Shown here: one piece after another, positions 26,762 through 35,749 of the stretch
Numbering within the stretch: position 1 is the stretch's first letter
Layout: each line of letters opens with the position of its first letter
Source: Solirubrobacterales bacterium
Lineage (GTDB): Bacteria; Actinomycetota; Thermoleophilia; Solirubrobacterales; Solirubrobacteraceae
Assembly: GCA_003133565.1 (NCBI GenBank)
Contig: PKYB01000036.1
Span: forward strand, 1-53,437
DNA length: 53,437 nucleotides
Reading direction: 5' to 3'
The notes under the pieces: model-generated
What the model was told of the DNA's origin: nothing
The model's input: the letters and a program-made list of their open reading frames with translations, nothing else
Databases searched by the model: none
Made by a program: the position numbers and the translations under genes

Positions 26762-27991
26762 TCAAGCCTGCCGCGAAGCACCGGCGCGAGACCTCGCCGG
26801 GGATTGCGCGGCGCGAGCGGACGGTGCTGGCCCGCCCGTCGCACCCGCTGCAAGCGCCGCGGGCGGAGCCGTCCCGCTCGTCCCCGCACCACCACGGCCG
26901 CCGAACTTGACGATCTCGAGCACGTAGATCAGGTAGACGCTTGCGAGCGCGACAATAACCCCAAGCGCCAGCAGCACCAGCGTCCAACCGGTGTGCAACA
27001 CCCGATGGTGGTTCACGTAGGTGGCGTAGGGGATGAAGCGCAGCGCCAGTGCGAGGCCGGCCAGCATCACCGTCCAGCCGTAGAGATAGATGACGCTGCG
27101 GCGCACGCTGAAACCGATCCGCGCCATTCGGTGGTGGAAATGCTCGGCGTCGGCGATGTAGACGGGACGCCGATACTTGAGCCGTTTGAGGACTACGAAC
27201 GTGGTATCGAGGAAGGGCACCGCGAGGAGGATCAATGGCAGCGCGAACGCAATCGCCGATGTCGTCTTGAGGTCACCCTCGACGGCGATGCAACCCATCA
27301 GTAGACCGAGCAGGTTCGCCCCGCAATCGCCCATGAAGCTCGACGCGGGATGGAAGTTATGGACAAGGAAACCGAGTGAAGCGCCGGCCGTGAGCGCCGC
27401 GAGCACGCCGGCGGCATCCCTCCCGAGGTTGAAGGCAATGACAGCAAACGCGGCCGCGATGATCGCGCAGACACCTGCAGCGAGACCGTCGACACCATCA
27501 GAGAAGTTCACGACGTTCATCATCGCCACCAGTCCGATCACCGTCAGTGCAGGACCGGCGTGGGGAAAGTTCAGCACCCCGAACAGCGGGAGCGTGATGT
27601 GCCGGACGACGATCCCGTACTGCTCGGCCACCACAGCCGCTGCGATCTGACCGGCGAGCTTGGTGGCCGCGTGGAGCTCGAAGCGGTCATCAACGGCGCC
27701 GACAATTGTGATCAACGCCGCGGCGAGCAGAACGCCGTGCCAATGCACCGGCGCGGAACGGACGGTGGTGGTGGTGATCCGCGGAAGCCAGAGCAGGCCG
27801 CCGATGAGCACGGCCGCAAAGATCGCGAGGCCCCCGAGCAGTGGTGTGGGGCGCGTCGATAGACCCCGCTCAGTCGGCTCATCGACAGCACCGACGCGGA
27901 TCGCCAGCCGCATCGTCAATGGGGTCAGTAGCGCAGCGATCACGGTCGCCGCGGCAAATGCGTACAGCGCATCTAGCTCGGAATGGTTCAC
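26762..27991 (-). CDS. wecA: undecaprenyl-phosphate N-acetylglucosaminyl/hexosaminyl-1-phosphate transferase (WecA/MraY family)
   Basis: A 409-residue membrane enzyme with about eleven helices that transfers a sugar 1-phosphate from UDP-sugar to undecaprenyl phosphate, the first step of lipid-linked glycan synthesis. Motifs: STRPTPLLGGLAIF, IVGAVDDRFEL, MNVVNFSDGVDGLAAG, FMGDCGANLLG and AEHFHHRMARIG. The last 45 residues are a Gly/Ala/Ser/Pro-rich tail. It starts with GTG at 27989-27991, 76 bases after glyA. In many actinobacteria (gene rfe) it is directly upstream of atpI; here about 6.6 kb separates them. Confidence 0.9.
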   Translation of the reverse strand: MNHSELDALYAFAAATVIAALLTPLTMRLAIRVGAVDEPTERGLSTRPTPLLGGLAIFAAVLIGGLLWLPRITTTTVRSAPVHWHGVLLAAALITIVGAVDDRFELHAATKLAGQIAAAVVAEQYGIVVRHITLPLFGVLNFPHAGPALTVIGLVAMMNVVNFSDGVDGLAAGVCAIIAAAFAVIAFNLGRDAAGVLAALTAGASLGFLVHNFHPASSFMGDCGANLLGLLMGCIAVEGDLKTTSAIAFALPLILLAVPFLDTTFVVLKRLKYRRPVYIADAEHFHHRMARIGFSVRRSVIYLYGWTVMLAGLALALRFIPYATYVNHHRVLHTGWTLVLLALGVIVALASVYLIYVLEIVKFGGRGGAGTSGTAPPAALAAGATGGPAPSARAAQSPARSRAGASRQA

Positions 27992-28067
27992 GCGCTACAC
28001 CAAAGCATCGCACGCACTCGTTGCTTTGTGGGGCTGGCGCTCCCCGCCGCTGCCCACGCGGGCACGG

Positions 28068-29363
28068 TCAGACCGCGGCGTGGGAAGCCAGCTCGGCGTA
28101 GAGCGGATAGCGCTCGACGATTGCGCCAACGCGCTCCAGTAGCTCGCCGTGCTGGCGCTCGAAGTCGGAGCTGAGTGCGACGCCGATGATCTCGCCAATC
28201 TCGCGAAAGTCCTCGACGCCTAGGCCGCGTGTGACCATGGCCGGTGAGCCGATCCGCAAGCCGGAGGTCACCCGTGGCGGCCGCGGGTCGAACGGGATCG
28301 CGTTGCGGTTGACCGTTATGTTGATCGAGGCAAGGCGGTCCTCCGCGTCCTGACCGCTCAGCTCGCTCTCGCGCAGGTCGGCCAGGACGAGGTGGACATC
28401 GGTGCCACCGGTCAGCACTTTGACGCCGTGTCCGACGAGCACCAAAGCCTCGGCGAGCGCCCGCGCCCCGGCGAGCGTACGGCGCTGGCGCTCGCGAAAC
28501 GCCTCGCTCGCGGCGATCCGCATCGTCACGGCCTTGGCCGCGATGACGTGCTCGAGCGGGCCTCCTTGCTGGCCCGGGAACACTGCCGAGTCGATTTTCT
28601 TGGCCAGCTCGGCGCGGCAGAGGATCATGCCCGCGCGCGGGCCGCCGAGTGTCTTGTGGGTCGTCGTCGTGACGACATCGGCGCCGTGCGTGACCGGGCT
28701 CGGGTGCAGGCCCGCGGCCACAAGCCCAGCAAAGTGAGCCATGTCCACCATCAGATAGGCCCCGACCTCGTCGGCGATCTCGCGAAAGCGCGCGAAGTCG
28801 AGCACCCGCGGGTAGGCGGACCACCCGGCGATCACGAGCTTGGGACGGCGCTCGCGGGCGATCCGGGCAACCTCATCCATGTCGATCAGGCTGCTCTCGG
28901 GGTCGACGCCATATGGCGCGATGTCGTAGAGCTTCCCCGACACGTTGATCTTCATCCCGTGGGTCAGGTGGCCACCATGCGCGAGCGAAAGACCCATGAT
29001 CGTGTCTCCCGGCGTGAGCAACGCGTGGTAGACCGCCGCGTTAGCCTGCGCGCCCGAGTGCGGCTGGACGTTTGCGTGCTCCGCGCCAAACAGCTCCTTC
29101 GCGCGATCGATCGCCAGCTGCTCGGAGATGTCGACGAACTCACAGCCGCCGTAGTAGCGAGCGCCGGGATAGCCCTCGGCGTACTTGTTCGTGAGGACGC
29201 TCCCCTGGCAGTCGAGCACCGCCTGCGGGACGAAATTCTCCGAGGCGATCAGCTCGATCGTGCGTTGCTGGCGATCTAGCTCGAGCGCGAGTACCTCGGC
29301 GATCTCCGGGTCGACCTCAGAGACGGGGCGGTTGAAGTAGTCGTGCGGAAGCTCGTCAGACAC
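28068..29363 (-). CDS. glyA: serine hydroxymethyltransferase
   Basis: A 431-residue PLP enzyme that converts serine and tetrahydrofolate to glycine and methylene-tetrahydrofolate. [36 protein letters not shown], and the PLP lysine Lys237 in [19 protein letters not shown] are all conserved, as is [18 protein letters not shown]. Length is normal. It begins 12 bases after the tsaC stop, so it belongs to the prfA-prmC-tsaC-glyA operon. Confidence 0.97.
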   Translation of the reverse strand: MSDELPHDYFNRPVSEVDPEIAEVLALELDRQQRTIELIASENFVPQAVLDCQGSVLTNKYAEGYPGARYYGGCEFVDISEQLAIDRAKELFGAEHANVQPHSGAQANAAVYHALLTPGDTIMGLSLAHGGHLTHGMKINVSGKLYDIAPYGVDPESSLIDMDEVARIARERRPKLVIAGWSAYPRVLDFARFREIADEVGAYLMVDMAHFAGLVAAGLHPSPVTHGADVVTTTTHKTLGGPRAGMILCRAELAKKIDSAVFPGQQGGPLEHVIAAKAVTMRIAASEAFRERQRRTLAGARALAEALVLVGHGVKVLTGGTDVHLVLADLRESELSGQDAEDRLASINITVNRNAIPFDPRPPRVTSGLRIGSPAMVTRGLGVEDFREIGEIIGVALSSDFERQHGELLERVGAIVERYPLYAELASHAAV

Positions 29364-29375
29364 CGTTTGGCGAGC

Positions 29376-29996
29376 TTACCAGCGCCTCGGGATCGCATCG
29401 TCAAGCACCCGGGCAATGTCGGCGGCGCCGATCGCCCCCCGGCGCAGGATCCGCCATCCGCCACCATCCTCGAACTTGCTCAGATCGAGGACGGTCGAAG
29501 GGACTCCGGGCAGCTCGCCGCCATCGATCACGAGGTCGGCACGATCGCGGATCGTCGCTGCAACGTCCTCGAGGCGCCGCGCATCGCGACCGCCCGAGCG
29601 GTTCGCGCTCGACTGCAAAACCGGTATCTCAAGCGAGAGCCCGTTATCGATCACGCGCAGCCCGAGCAACTGCCCACCGGCGAGCGGGAAGCGCCGCCGC
29701 GGATTGGCCAGCAAAACCGTGACAGGCCCTGGCAACAGCGCGCTGATCGCCGCGCGCGTGCGCTCACCGGCCCCATCGAGCAGCGAAAGCGCCACGGCAA
29801 GCGAGAAGCAGAGCAGCGCGGCAGGCTTGTCGGCGGCGCGCCCCTTCAGTGCGTAGAGCTGCGCCACGGCCAGCGGATTCTCGGCGTCACAGCACACGCC
29901 ATAGACCGTGTCGCTCGGGAACACGGCAACGCCGCCGCGCACGATGCACTCGCGCAGTGCCTCCGAGGACGCGGCGAGCGAACGCGCGGCGCTCAT
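29376..29996 (-). CDS. tsaC: L-threonylcarbamoyladenylate synthase (Sua5/YciO/YrdC family)
   Basis: A 206-residue protein that makes threonylcarbamoyl-AMP for the t6A modification of ANN-decoding tRNAs. Motifs: GGVAVFPSDTVYGVCCDAEN, the KGR block in YALKGRAADKPAALL, LPGPVTVLL, and PVLQSSANRSGG with SANxSG. It lacks the extra Sua5 C-terminal domain. Its start overlaps the prmC stop by four bases. Confidence 0.92.
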   Translation of the reverse strand: MSAARSLAASSEALRECIVRGGVAVFPSDTVYGVCCDAENPLAVAQLYALKGRAADKPAALLCFSLAVALSLLDGAGERTRAAISALLPGPVTVLLANPRRRFPLAGGQLLGLRVIDNGLSLEIPVLQSSANRSGGRDARRLEDVAATIRDRADLVIDGGELPGVPSTVLDLSKFEDGGGWRILRRGAIGAADIARVLDDAIPRRW

Positions 29997-30832
29997 CGTC
30001 GGGCGAGCAGTACTCGCTCGATGCCGGCTAGGTCGCGACGGCGCTCGATCGTCCGAAAGCCGGCGTCGTCACAGAGCGCCGCGACAGCATCGGCCTGTCC
30101 GGCGCCGTGCTCGAGCGCGAGCGTCGAAACATTCGCGCGCGCCGCCTGATCGACCAGCCGGCTGATGACGCGCAGGCCATCGCTGCCGCCATCAAGCGCA
30201 ATTGCAGGCTCGTGGCGGCTGACCTCGGGCTCGAGCGTAGACAGCACGGCGCTTGGAATGTAGGGCGGGTTGGCAATCACTGCATCGAAGCGCTCAGTCA
30301 AACCCTCGAGCAGGTCAGCGCGGCACCAGGCGACCGTGAGGCCCAGGCGAAGACCGTTGGCTCGCGCCACGGCAAGCGCCGACTCGCTGACGTCGCTCCC
30401 CGTCACCGCCAGATCGTCGCGCTCGTCTTTCAGCGCCAGCGCAACGGCACCGCTACCGGTGCAGCAGTCGAGCACGCTAAGCCCGCTTTCGAGCTCGGCT
30501 GCCACCTCCACGAGGAGCTCCGTCTCTGGTCGGGGAACCAGGACACGCGCGTCCACTGAGAGCACGATTCGTCGAAACGCGCGGGTGCCGAGTATGTAGG
30601 CGACCGGCTCCCGCTCGACCGAGCGCCGACGCACGTACGATTGAAATCTGCGTACCGCGCCTGCCTCGACCGCCAGTTGCGGATCGACGGTCAGCCGTTC
30701 GCGCGTTACTCCCAATGCGTCGGCCAGCAGCAGCTCGGCGTCGAGCCGTGCGCTCGGTGAGCCGCCCGCACCAATCGCGGTGATTGCGCCGTCGAGCGCG
30801 TCGCGCGCGCTCACCGCACTGCGCATTGTCAT
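29993..30832 (-). CDS. prmC: peptide chain release factor N5-glutamine methyltransferase
   Basis: A 279-residue methyltransferase that modifies the Gln of the GGQ motif in release factors. It has an N-terminal helical domain, LGTRAFRRIVLSVDARVLVP, RPETELLVE, the SAM-binding VLDCCTGSGAVALALKDE, and the catalytic NPPY in DAVIANPPYIPSAVL. It overlaps prfA, its substrate's gene, by four bases upstream and tsaC by four bases downstream. Confidence 0.94.
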   Translation of the reverse strand: MTMRSAVSARDALDGAITAIGAGGSPSARLDAELLLADALGVTRERLTVDPQLAVEAGAVRRFQSYVRRRSVEREPVAYILGTRAFRRIVLSVDARVLVPRPETELLVEVAAELESGLSVLDCCTGSGAVALALKDERDDLAVTGSDVSESALAVARANGLRLGLTVAWCRADLLEGLTERFDAVIANPPYIPSAVLSTLEPEVSRHEPAIALDGGSDGLRVISRLVDQAARANVSTLALEHGAGQADAVAALCDDAGFRTIERRRDLAGIERVLLARR

Positions 30833-31878
30833 TCGCCGGTCTGTTCGAGGAGCGCTCGCTGCTTCTCGTCGGCCTGCAGCGCGGCGGTGAACGCTTCGAG
30901 CTCTCCGGCGAGTACCGCTTCGAGGTTGTGGACCTCAAGCTTCGCGCGATGATCGGTCACGCGGCCCGCGGGATAGTTGTAGGTGCGAATCTTCTCGGCG
31001 CGCCCGCCGCTACCAACCTGGGATCGGCGATCGGCGGCGACCGCAGCTTGCTGCTCGGCGAGCGCGCGCTCATAAAGTCGGGCGCGCAGCACGCGCAGCG
31101 CTTTCTCGCGGTTTTGCAGCTGCGACTTCTCATCCTGCATCGAGACGACGATGCCCGACGGCTGATGCGTGACGCGGACGGCGGAGTCGGTGGTGTTGAC
31201 CGACTGCCCACCGGGTCCGCTGGAGCGATAGACATCGATCTGAAGGTCGTTCGCGTCGATTTGAATATCGACATCCTCGGCCTCGGGAAGCACGGCGACC
31301 GTCGCCGTGGAGGTGTGGATGCGCCCCTGAGCCTCGGTCTGCGGTACCCGCTGCACACGATGCGTGCCGCCTTCGAACTTGAATACCGAGTAGGCGCCGT
31401 CACCCTTGATCGCAAACGTGTACTTGCCGTCCCCCTCCTCGAGCGACTCGAGGACGAAGCCGAGACGCTCGGCGTAGCGCGAGAGCATGCGGTAGACGTC
31501 GCCGGCCCAAAGCCGTGCCTCCTCGCCCCCGGTACCGCCTTGGACCTCGACGATCACATGCTTGTCGTCGTTGGGGTCGCGCTGCACCATCGCGACCCGG
31601 ATCTCTTCCTCGATCTGCTCGATTCGCTCGCGCGAGCTGGCGAGCAGATCGCGCAGCTCGCCATCGTCGGTCCCGTCGGCCAGGAGCTCCTCGGCACCCG
31701 CGGCGTCATCGCGCGCATGGCGCCACTCGGTGGCGAGCCTTGCCGCCGGCTCGAGTTGGCTGTAGGAGCGCCCAACCTCGGCGAACCGATTGCGATCCGC
31801 GAGCACCGTGGGGTCGGCCATCTGCGCTGAGAGCTCGGCGAAGCGGGCTTCGATCTGCTCGACGAGCTTCTCGATCAC
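30829..31878 (-). CDS. prfA: peptide chain release factor 1
   Basis: A 349-residue factor that reads UAG and UAA. The PxT stop-codon motif is PQT at 179-181 (RVPQTEAQGRIHTST) and the catalytic GGQ is at 223-225 (SSGPGGQSVNTTDSAVRVTH). The GTG at 31876-31878 is the start; it forms a GTGA overlap with the upstream DUF1385 gene, and the protein then has normal RF1 length. A longer open frame upstream lies inside the DUF1385 gene. Confidence 0.96.
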   Translation of the reverse strand: MIEKLVEQIEARFAELSAQMADPTVLADRNRFAEVGRSYSQLEPAARLATEWRHARDDAAGAEELLADGTDDGELRDLLASSRERIEQIEEEIRVAMVQRDPNDDKHVIVEVQGGTGGEEARLWAGDVYRMLSRYAERLGFVLESLEEGDGKYTFAIKGDGAYSVFKFEGGTHRVQRVPQTEAQGRIHTSTATVAVLPEAEDVDIQIDANDLQIDVYRSSGPGGQSVNTTDSAVRVTHQPSGIVVSMQDEKSQLQNREKALRVLRARLYERALAEQQAAVAADRRSQVGSGGRAEKIRTYNYPAGRVTDHRAKLEVHNLEAVLAGELEAFTAALQADEKQRALLEQTGE

Positions 31879-32879
31879 GCGACAACCTCGAGGCCGAGGA
31901 GGTCGCTCGCGGCGAGATTGTCCCCCTCCTCGACATCGAGCACCGCACGCAGCGCGGCGAGGGCGACGGCAAGCTGCGCCTGATCGGGCTCGCGCGTCGT
32001 CAATCGCTGCAGCGCAAGTCCAGGAGCGATCACAAGTGCCACCCAGCTCCGGTCGCGATAGCGCGCGGCAAGCCTGATGATCTCGTAGGAGATCCCCGCT
32101 ATCACCGGTACGCCGAGGATCCGCGTCGCGATCAGCCAGTACCAAGCCGGAAGGCCGAGCGGCGCGAAGACAAAGATCGCCACGATCATCACGATCAGCA
32201 GAAAGCTCGTTCCGCAGCGCGGGTGCAAGCGCGAGAAACGAGCTGCCTCGCTCGGCTCGAGGGCCGCTCCGGCCTCATAGCAAGCGATCGCCTTGTGCTC
32301 GGCGCCGTGATACTCGAAGACGCGTCGTAGTTCGCGCAAGCGCGACAGCAAAACCAGATAGGCGAGGAAGATCGCCGTGCGTAGCAGACCCTCGACCAGC
32401 CAGAAGAGCGTCGCCGAGTGCAGCGGACCGCGGATCAGGCTGACGAGGCCAACTGGAAGCACGAAGAACAGCCCGATCGCGAACACGAGCGAGAAGACCA
32501 CTGCGCCGCTCCAGGCGCCGCGGGGCAGCTCCTGCTCGCTCTCGCCGACCTGGACGTTGACCGACGCGTTCAGCGCGCGCAGGCCCATTGCGAGCGACTC
32601 GCCGAGCGCCACGACCCCACGCAACAGCGGTAGCCGCAGGACGCGATGACGGGCGAGCACAGATGCGAACGGCTCCGTTCGCACGACGATCTCACCAGTT
32701 GGCACCGCGCGTTTCGCGCTTTCGATCTGCTCGGCAGTCGGCGCGCGCATTGCCACCGACCAGGTCCGTACGCCGCGCATCATCACGCCCTCGAGGACCG
32801 CCTGACCGCCGATCGGGCGATCGGCCAGAGCGCCGGCGCGCACGCTTGAACGTGCGCGCGTGGCGCGCAACGAGGGCAT
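31875..32879 (-). CDS. DUF1385 (YqhQ-like) membrane protein
   Basis: A 334-residue protein with the family signature IGGQAVLEGVMMRGVRTWSV at residues 23-42, then LRLPLLRGVVALGESLAMGL, several membrane helices and the conserved VFEYHGAEHKAIACYE and HPRCGTSFLL. Cellular role not established. It lies between rpmE and prfA, a position it also holds in clostridia and other actinobacteria. It begins nine bases after the rpmE stop. Confidence 0.88.
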   Translation of the reverse strand: MPSLRATRARSSVRAGALADRPIGGQAVLEGVMMRGVRTWSVAMRAPTAEQIESAKRAVPTGEIVVRTEPFASVLARHRVLRLPLLRGVVALGESLAMGLRALNASVNVQVGESEQELPRGAWSGAVVFSLVFAIGLFFVLPVGLVSLIRGPLHSATLFWLVEGLLRTAIFLAYLVLLSRLRELRRVFEYHGAEHKAIACYEAGAALEPSEAARFSRLHPRCGTSFLLIVMIVAIFVFAPLGLPAWYWLIATRILGVPVIAGISYEIIRLAARYRDRSWVALVIAPGLALQRLTTREPDQAQLAVALAALRAVLDVEEGDNLAASDLLGLEVVA

Positions 32880-32888
32880 GCAGCGGCC

Positions 32889-33107
32889 CTACTTGGTGGC
32901 GCGTCGCGCGCTGCGAGCGGCGCGACGCTGGAAGCGCTCGACACGGCCACCGGTGTCGATCAGCTTCTGGCGACCCGTATAGAACGGGTGGCAGTTCGAG
33001 CAGATCTCGACGTGCAGTTCCGGTTTGGTCGAGCGCGTGACGAACTCGTTGCCGCACGTGCAGCGAACGTGGGCGGTCACATACTCAGGATGGATCTCGG
33101 TCTTCAT
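32889..33107 (-). CDS. rpmE: 50S ribosomal protein L31, zinc-binding type
   Basis: A 72-residue L31 starting [19 protein letters not shown]. The cysteines in CTCG and [10 protein letters not shown] make this the zinc-binding (C+) form. Arg/Lys-rich C-terminus [18 protein letters not shown] binds rRNA. The ATG at 33105-33107 is preferred to one four codons earlier, because TACAAT lies ten bases before it and the family starts this way. Confidence 0.95.
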   Translation of the reverse strand: MKTEIHPEYVTAHVRCTCGNEFVTRSTKPELHVEICSNCHPFYTGRQKLIDTGGRVERFQRRAARSARRATK

Positions 33108-33117
33108 GGTCCATTCC

Positions 33118-33123
33118 ATTGTA
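33118..33123 (-). promoter_or_regulatory. candidate -10 box of rpmE
   Basis: TACAAT on the minus strand ends ten bases before the rpmE ATG, which predicts a leaderless or nearly leaderless mRNA. No good -35 hexamer is found at 16-18 bases. Confidence 0.45.
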
Positions 33124-33155
33124 GCGGGCGCCCTTGCGCTGCCGGGCGGGCGGCG

Positions 33156-33953
33156 TTAGCCGCTCGCGCTGCAGGTGAGCGTCAGCTTGCGGTCCGGGTT
33201 AGTCGGCTCGAGGATCGATCCCGCGGGGTCGACCTGTGCCGTCAGCGTCGTGCCGGCGGTGCAACGAGGTCCGCTGAATTGGACGACCTGGCTCGCCGAG
33301 GGTGCGAGCGCGGTCACGGTCTGGTCAGCCAGGACGGCTTGTCCCACGCTGAGCGCGACGGCAAACGGCCCGGCGGCCGCCAAGCCGCCGTTATGCACGA
33401 CGACGCCATAGAGCGTTGTGTCGCGCGTCGCGCCCGCGACGCGCGTGATCTTGAGGATCGAGAGGTCCGGCTCGAGCAGCGGGAGCACGCACGCCGGCGA
33501 GACGAGCACGTCGGTGCGGATCAGGCGGTGGCGGCGGTCCAGCCAGCGGTAATGCACGACCGCGCGAAACGCCGCTGGCGCAGGAAGATCGATCACGTTC
33601 TCGTTGGCGGTAAACACGGCGATCCCGCGGTTGGAGACCTGCCATACGCCAAACCCCGGAGCGTCTACCTCGACGTAGCGATGAGTCGTGGCGGTGCGCT
33701 CGAAGAGCCGGAAGTTGACCGACATCGTGCTCGTCCCGCTAACCGCCTGCATCTCGGCGCTGAAGCTCGCCGTGCGCTGGGCGATCGTCGCGCCGTTGGT
33801 GCATGCCGTGAGCGTCGCCGTCGGCGGCGGGACGTTGGACGCCGCGGAACTCGCCGCCGTGGCGGCTGACGAGGCGGTCGCCAGGACTGCGACCGCGGCG
33901 AACGCCGCAGGGAGCGCAAGGGTGGCTGCTATGACGCGTCGGATATTGCTCAT
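33156..33953 (-). CDS. secreted protein with C-terminal CARDB-like domain
   Basis: A 265-residue exported protein. Residues 1-35 are a signal peptide (MSNIRRVIAATLALPAAFAA). The middle part is a beta-rich region with paired cysteines (TLTACTNG and VSPACVLPLL). Residues about 160-265 match the CARDB pattern of extracellular adhesion-related domains: PDLSILKITRV, VVVHNGGLAAAGPFAVALSV, TLTAQVDPAGSILEPTNPDR. The start chosen, 33951-33953, is the one that gives a clean signal peptide. It follows the ETF-QO gene by 57 bases. Confidence 0.78.
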   Translation of the reverse strand: MSNIRRVIAATLALPAAFAAVAVLATASSAATAASSAASNVPPPTATLTACTNGATIAQRTASFSAEMQAVSGTSTMSVNFRLFERTATTHRYVEVDAPGFGVWQVSNRGIAVFTANENVIDLPAPAAFRAVVHYRWLDRRHRLIRTDVLVSPACVLPLLEPDLSILKITRVAGATRDTTLYGVVVHNGGLAAAGPFAVALSVGQAVLADQTVTALAPSASQVVQFSGPRCTAGTTLTAQVDPAGSILEPTNPDRKLTLTCSASG

Positions 33954-34010
33954 ACCCTTGTGTGAACACCGTGGCAGGCTCGATGTTGCGACGCGCAGAT
34001 CCAAGCCGAC

Positions 34011-35747
34011 TCAGGTCAACTGGTAGTGCGGCCCGTCGCCACCCTCGGGTGGGGTGAGTCGTCCGCCTTTTGCCGTGATGGCGCCGCACTGGACGCAGTT
34101 GGTGTAGTTGACGGTGACATCGACCGCGCCTTGGGCGGGAGCGCCGTCGGCAATCTCATAAACCGCCGCTGGGCACATCCAGCGCCAGGTCTCGGCCAGT
34201 TCGCGCGGCACGCGCCGCTGAATCCGGATGTGGTTGGGCGCATCATCGCGGGTGGCGTTGCCGGTGATGAATACCGATGAGAGCTTGTCGAAGATGTAGT
34301 TGCCGTCGGGTTTGGGATAGCGGCTCTTGCTGTTGCCGATGAACATCGGCTGGCTGTCGTCGGTATGCACGGACCAGCGCCCGCCGGGGAAGCGGCCTTT
34401 GGTCGCGATCATCAGCTGAACCAGCGGGCCGCCTTTGAGCAGCCCCTTTTGAAACGGCTGGCGGGTGTTGCGCTGCTTGTAGAGCTCCTGGCCGATGAAC
34501 GACTCGTCGATCGCCTGCTCGTAGGAGGTGAAGTCGGAGTCGCCGCGACGAAGGCCGGCATAGATCGACTCGGCGGCGAGCATGCCGGACTTGATCGCGT
34601 AATGAACGCCCTTCAGTGAGGCGAGATTGACGAGGCCGCCGGCGTCGCCGACGAGCACGGCGCCCGGCATCGACAGCTTCGGTACAGCCCAGTAGCCACC
34701 GGCCGGAAGTGCCTTGGCCCCCCAGGCGACGCGTTCGCCGCCAGCGAGCACGTTTCGGAACAGCGGGTGGGTCTTGATCAGCTGGAGGAAGTCATGCGGG
34801 GAGCTGGTTGCGTCGGCATAGCCGAGATCGAGAATGAATCCGATCGAGACCAGATCCTCGCCCGTCCGCGTGTCCTTCATCGGGTAGATCCAGGAGCCGC
34901 CGATCTGGTGGTACTTGCTTGAGATCTTCAACGGCCAACCGGCCAGCGTGTGGATTACGCGATCGAGCGGCCTGGCGACCTTCCAGACCTCCTTGACGCC
35001 GAGCTCCCAGACCTGCGGCTCGCGGTCCGCCGCCAGGCCGAACTCACGGATCGCCGCGCCGGTGAGATGCCCCCAAGAACCATCGCCGAGCACAACGGCC
35101 TGGGCCTTGATGTCGTTGCCGGGCTCGAAGTTGTGCCGTGGCTCGCCGTCCTTGCCGCGGCCCTTCTCGCCCGAGCGCACACCCACGACTTTGCCCTCCT
35201 CGACGATCAGCTGCGTCGCGGCGGTCTCTGTCAGAACGTAGGCCCCGGCCGCCTCGGCCATGCGAGCCTGGTAGCGCGCGAGCGCCGCCACCGAGATGAC
35301 CTCGTTGCCACGGTTGTGCTGCGGCGCAGGAACGGGGATCCGGACCTTTGTCCTGGCGTTCGGCAGGACGTAAACCGCTTCTTTGGTCACCTCGCCGAAC
35401 GCGAAGCCGTCGTTGCGCCATTCCTCGCGGCTCGAGCCCGGGAATAGTTCCAGCAGAGGACCGGGGTTCATCACCGCTCCGGAGAGGGTGTGTCCGCCGC
35501 AAACCGTTGCTTTTTCGATGACGGCAACGGGAACCTCGCCGAGGCGCTCGCTCGTCTGCGGGTCATCGGCGAGCAGCTGCATCAGCCGGTTTGCGCAGGC
35601 CAGCCCGGCAGTACCGCCGCCAACGACCGCAACACCAACCTCGACCCGCTGACCGTCGCCGTCGAGCGTGCGTTTGATGAACTCCCGCTGCGTGTCGATC
35701 GGCGGCGGATAGGCCGCGGGAGCGCAGCCGGCGGCCGGCTTTGACAC
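34011..35747 (-). CDS. electron transfer flavoprotein:quinone oxidoreductase, with one cluster cysteine replaced
   Basis: A 578-residue FAD protein that passes electrons from ETF to the quinone pool, here most likely menaquinone. The FAD motif is VAVVGGGTAGLACANRL. HTLSGAVMNPG, SMPGAVLVGDAGGLVNLASL and KGVHYAIKSGMLAAESI are family hallmarks. The C-terminal ferredoxin-like domain should bind a [4Fe-4S] cluster through four cysteines; this protein has Cys525 (MCPAAVYE), Cys551 and Cys554 (NYTNCVQCGAITAKGG), but residue 557 is Ile. It starts two bases after the etfA stop, and the etfB-etfA-ETF-QO set forms one operon. Confidence 0.93.
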   Translation of the reverse strand: MSKPAAGCAPAAYPPPIDTQREFIKRTLDGDGQRVEVGVAVVGGGTAGLACANRLMQLLADDPQTSERLGEVPVAVIEKATVCGGHTLSGAVMNPGPLLELFPGSSREEWRNDGFAFGEVTKEAVYVLPNARTKVRIPVPAPQHNRGNEVISVAALARYQARMAEAAGAYVLTETAATQLIVEEGKVVGVRSGEKGRGKDGEPRHNFEPGNDIKAQAVVLGDGSWGHLTGAAIREFGLAADREPQVWELGVKEVWKVARPLDRVIHTLAGWPLKISSKYHQIGGSWIYPMKDTRTGEDLVSIGFILDLGYADATSSPHDFLQLIKTHPLFRNVLAGGERVAWGAKALPAGGYWAVPKLSMPGAVLVGDAGGLVNLASLKGVHYAIKSGMLAAESIYAGLRRGDSDFTSYEQAIDESFIGQELYKQRNTRQPFQKGLLKGGPLVQLMIATKGRFPGGRWSVHTDDSQPMFIGNSKSRYPKPDGNYIFDKLSSVFITGNATRDDAPNHIRIQRRVPRELAETWRWMCPAAVYEIADGAPAQGAVDVTVNYTNCVQCGAITAKGGRLTPPEGGDGPHYQLT

Positions 35748-35749
35748 TC

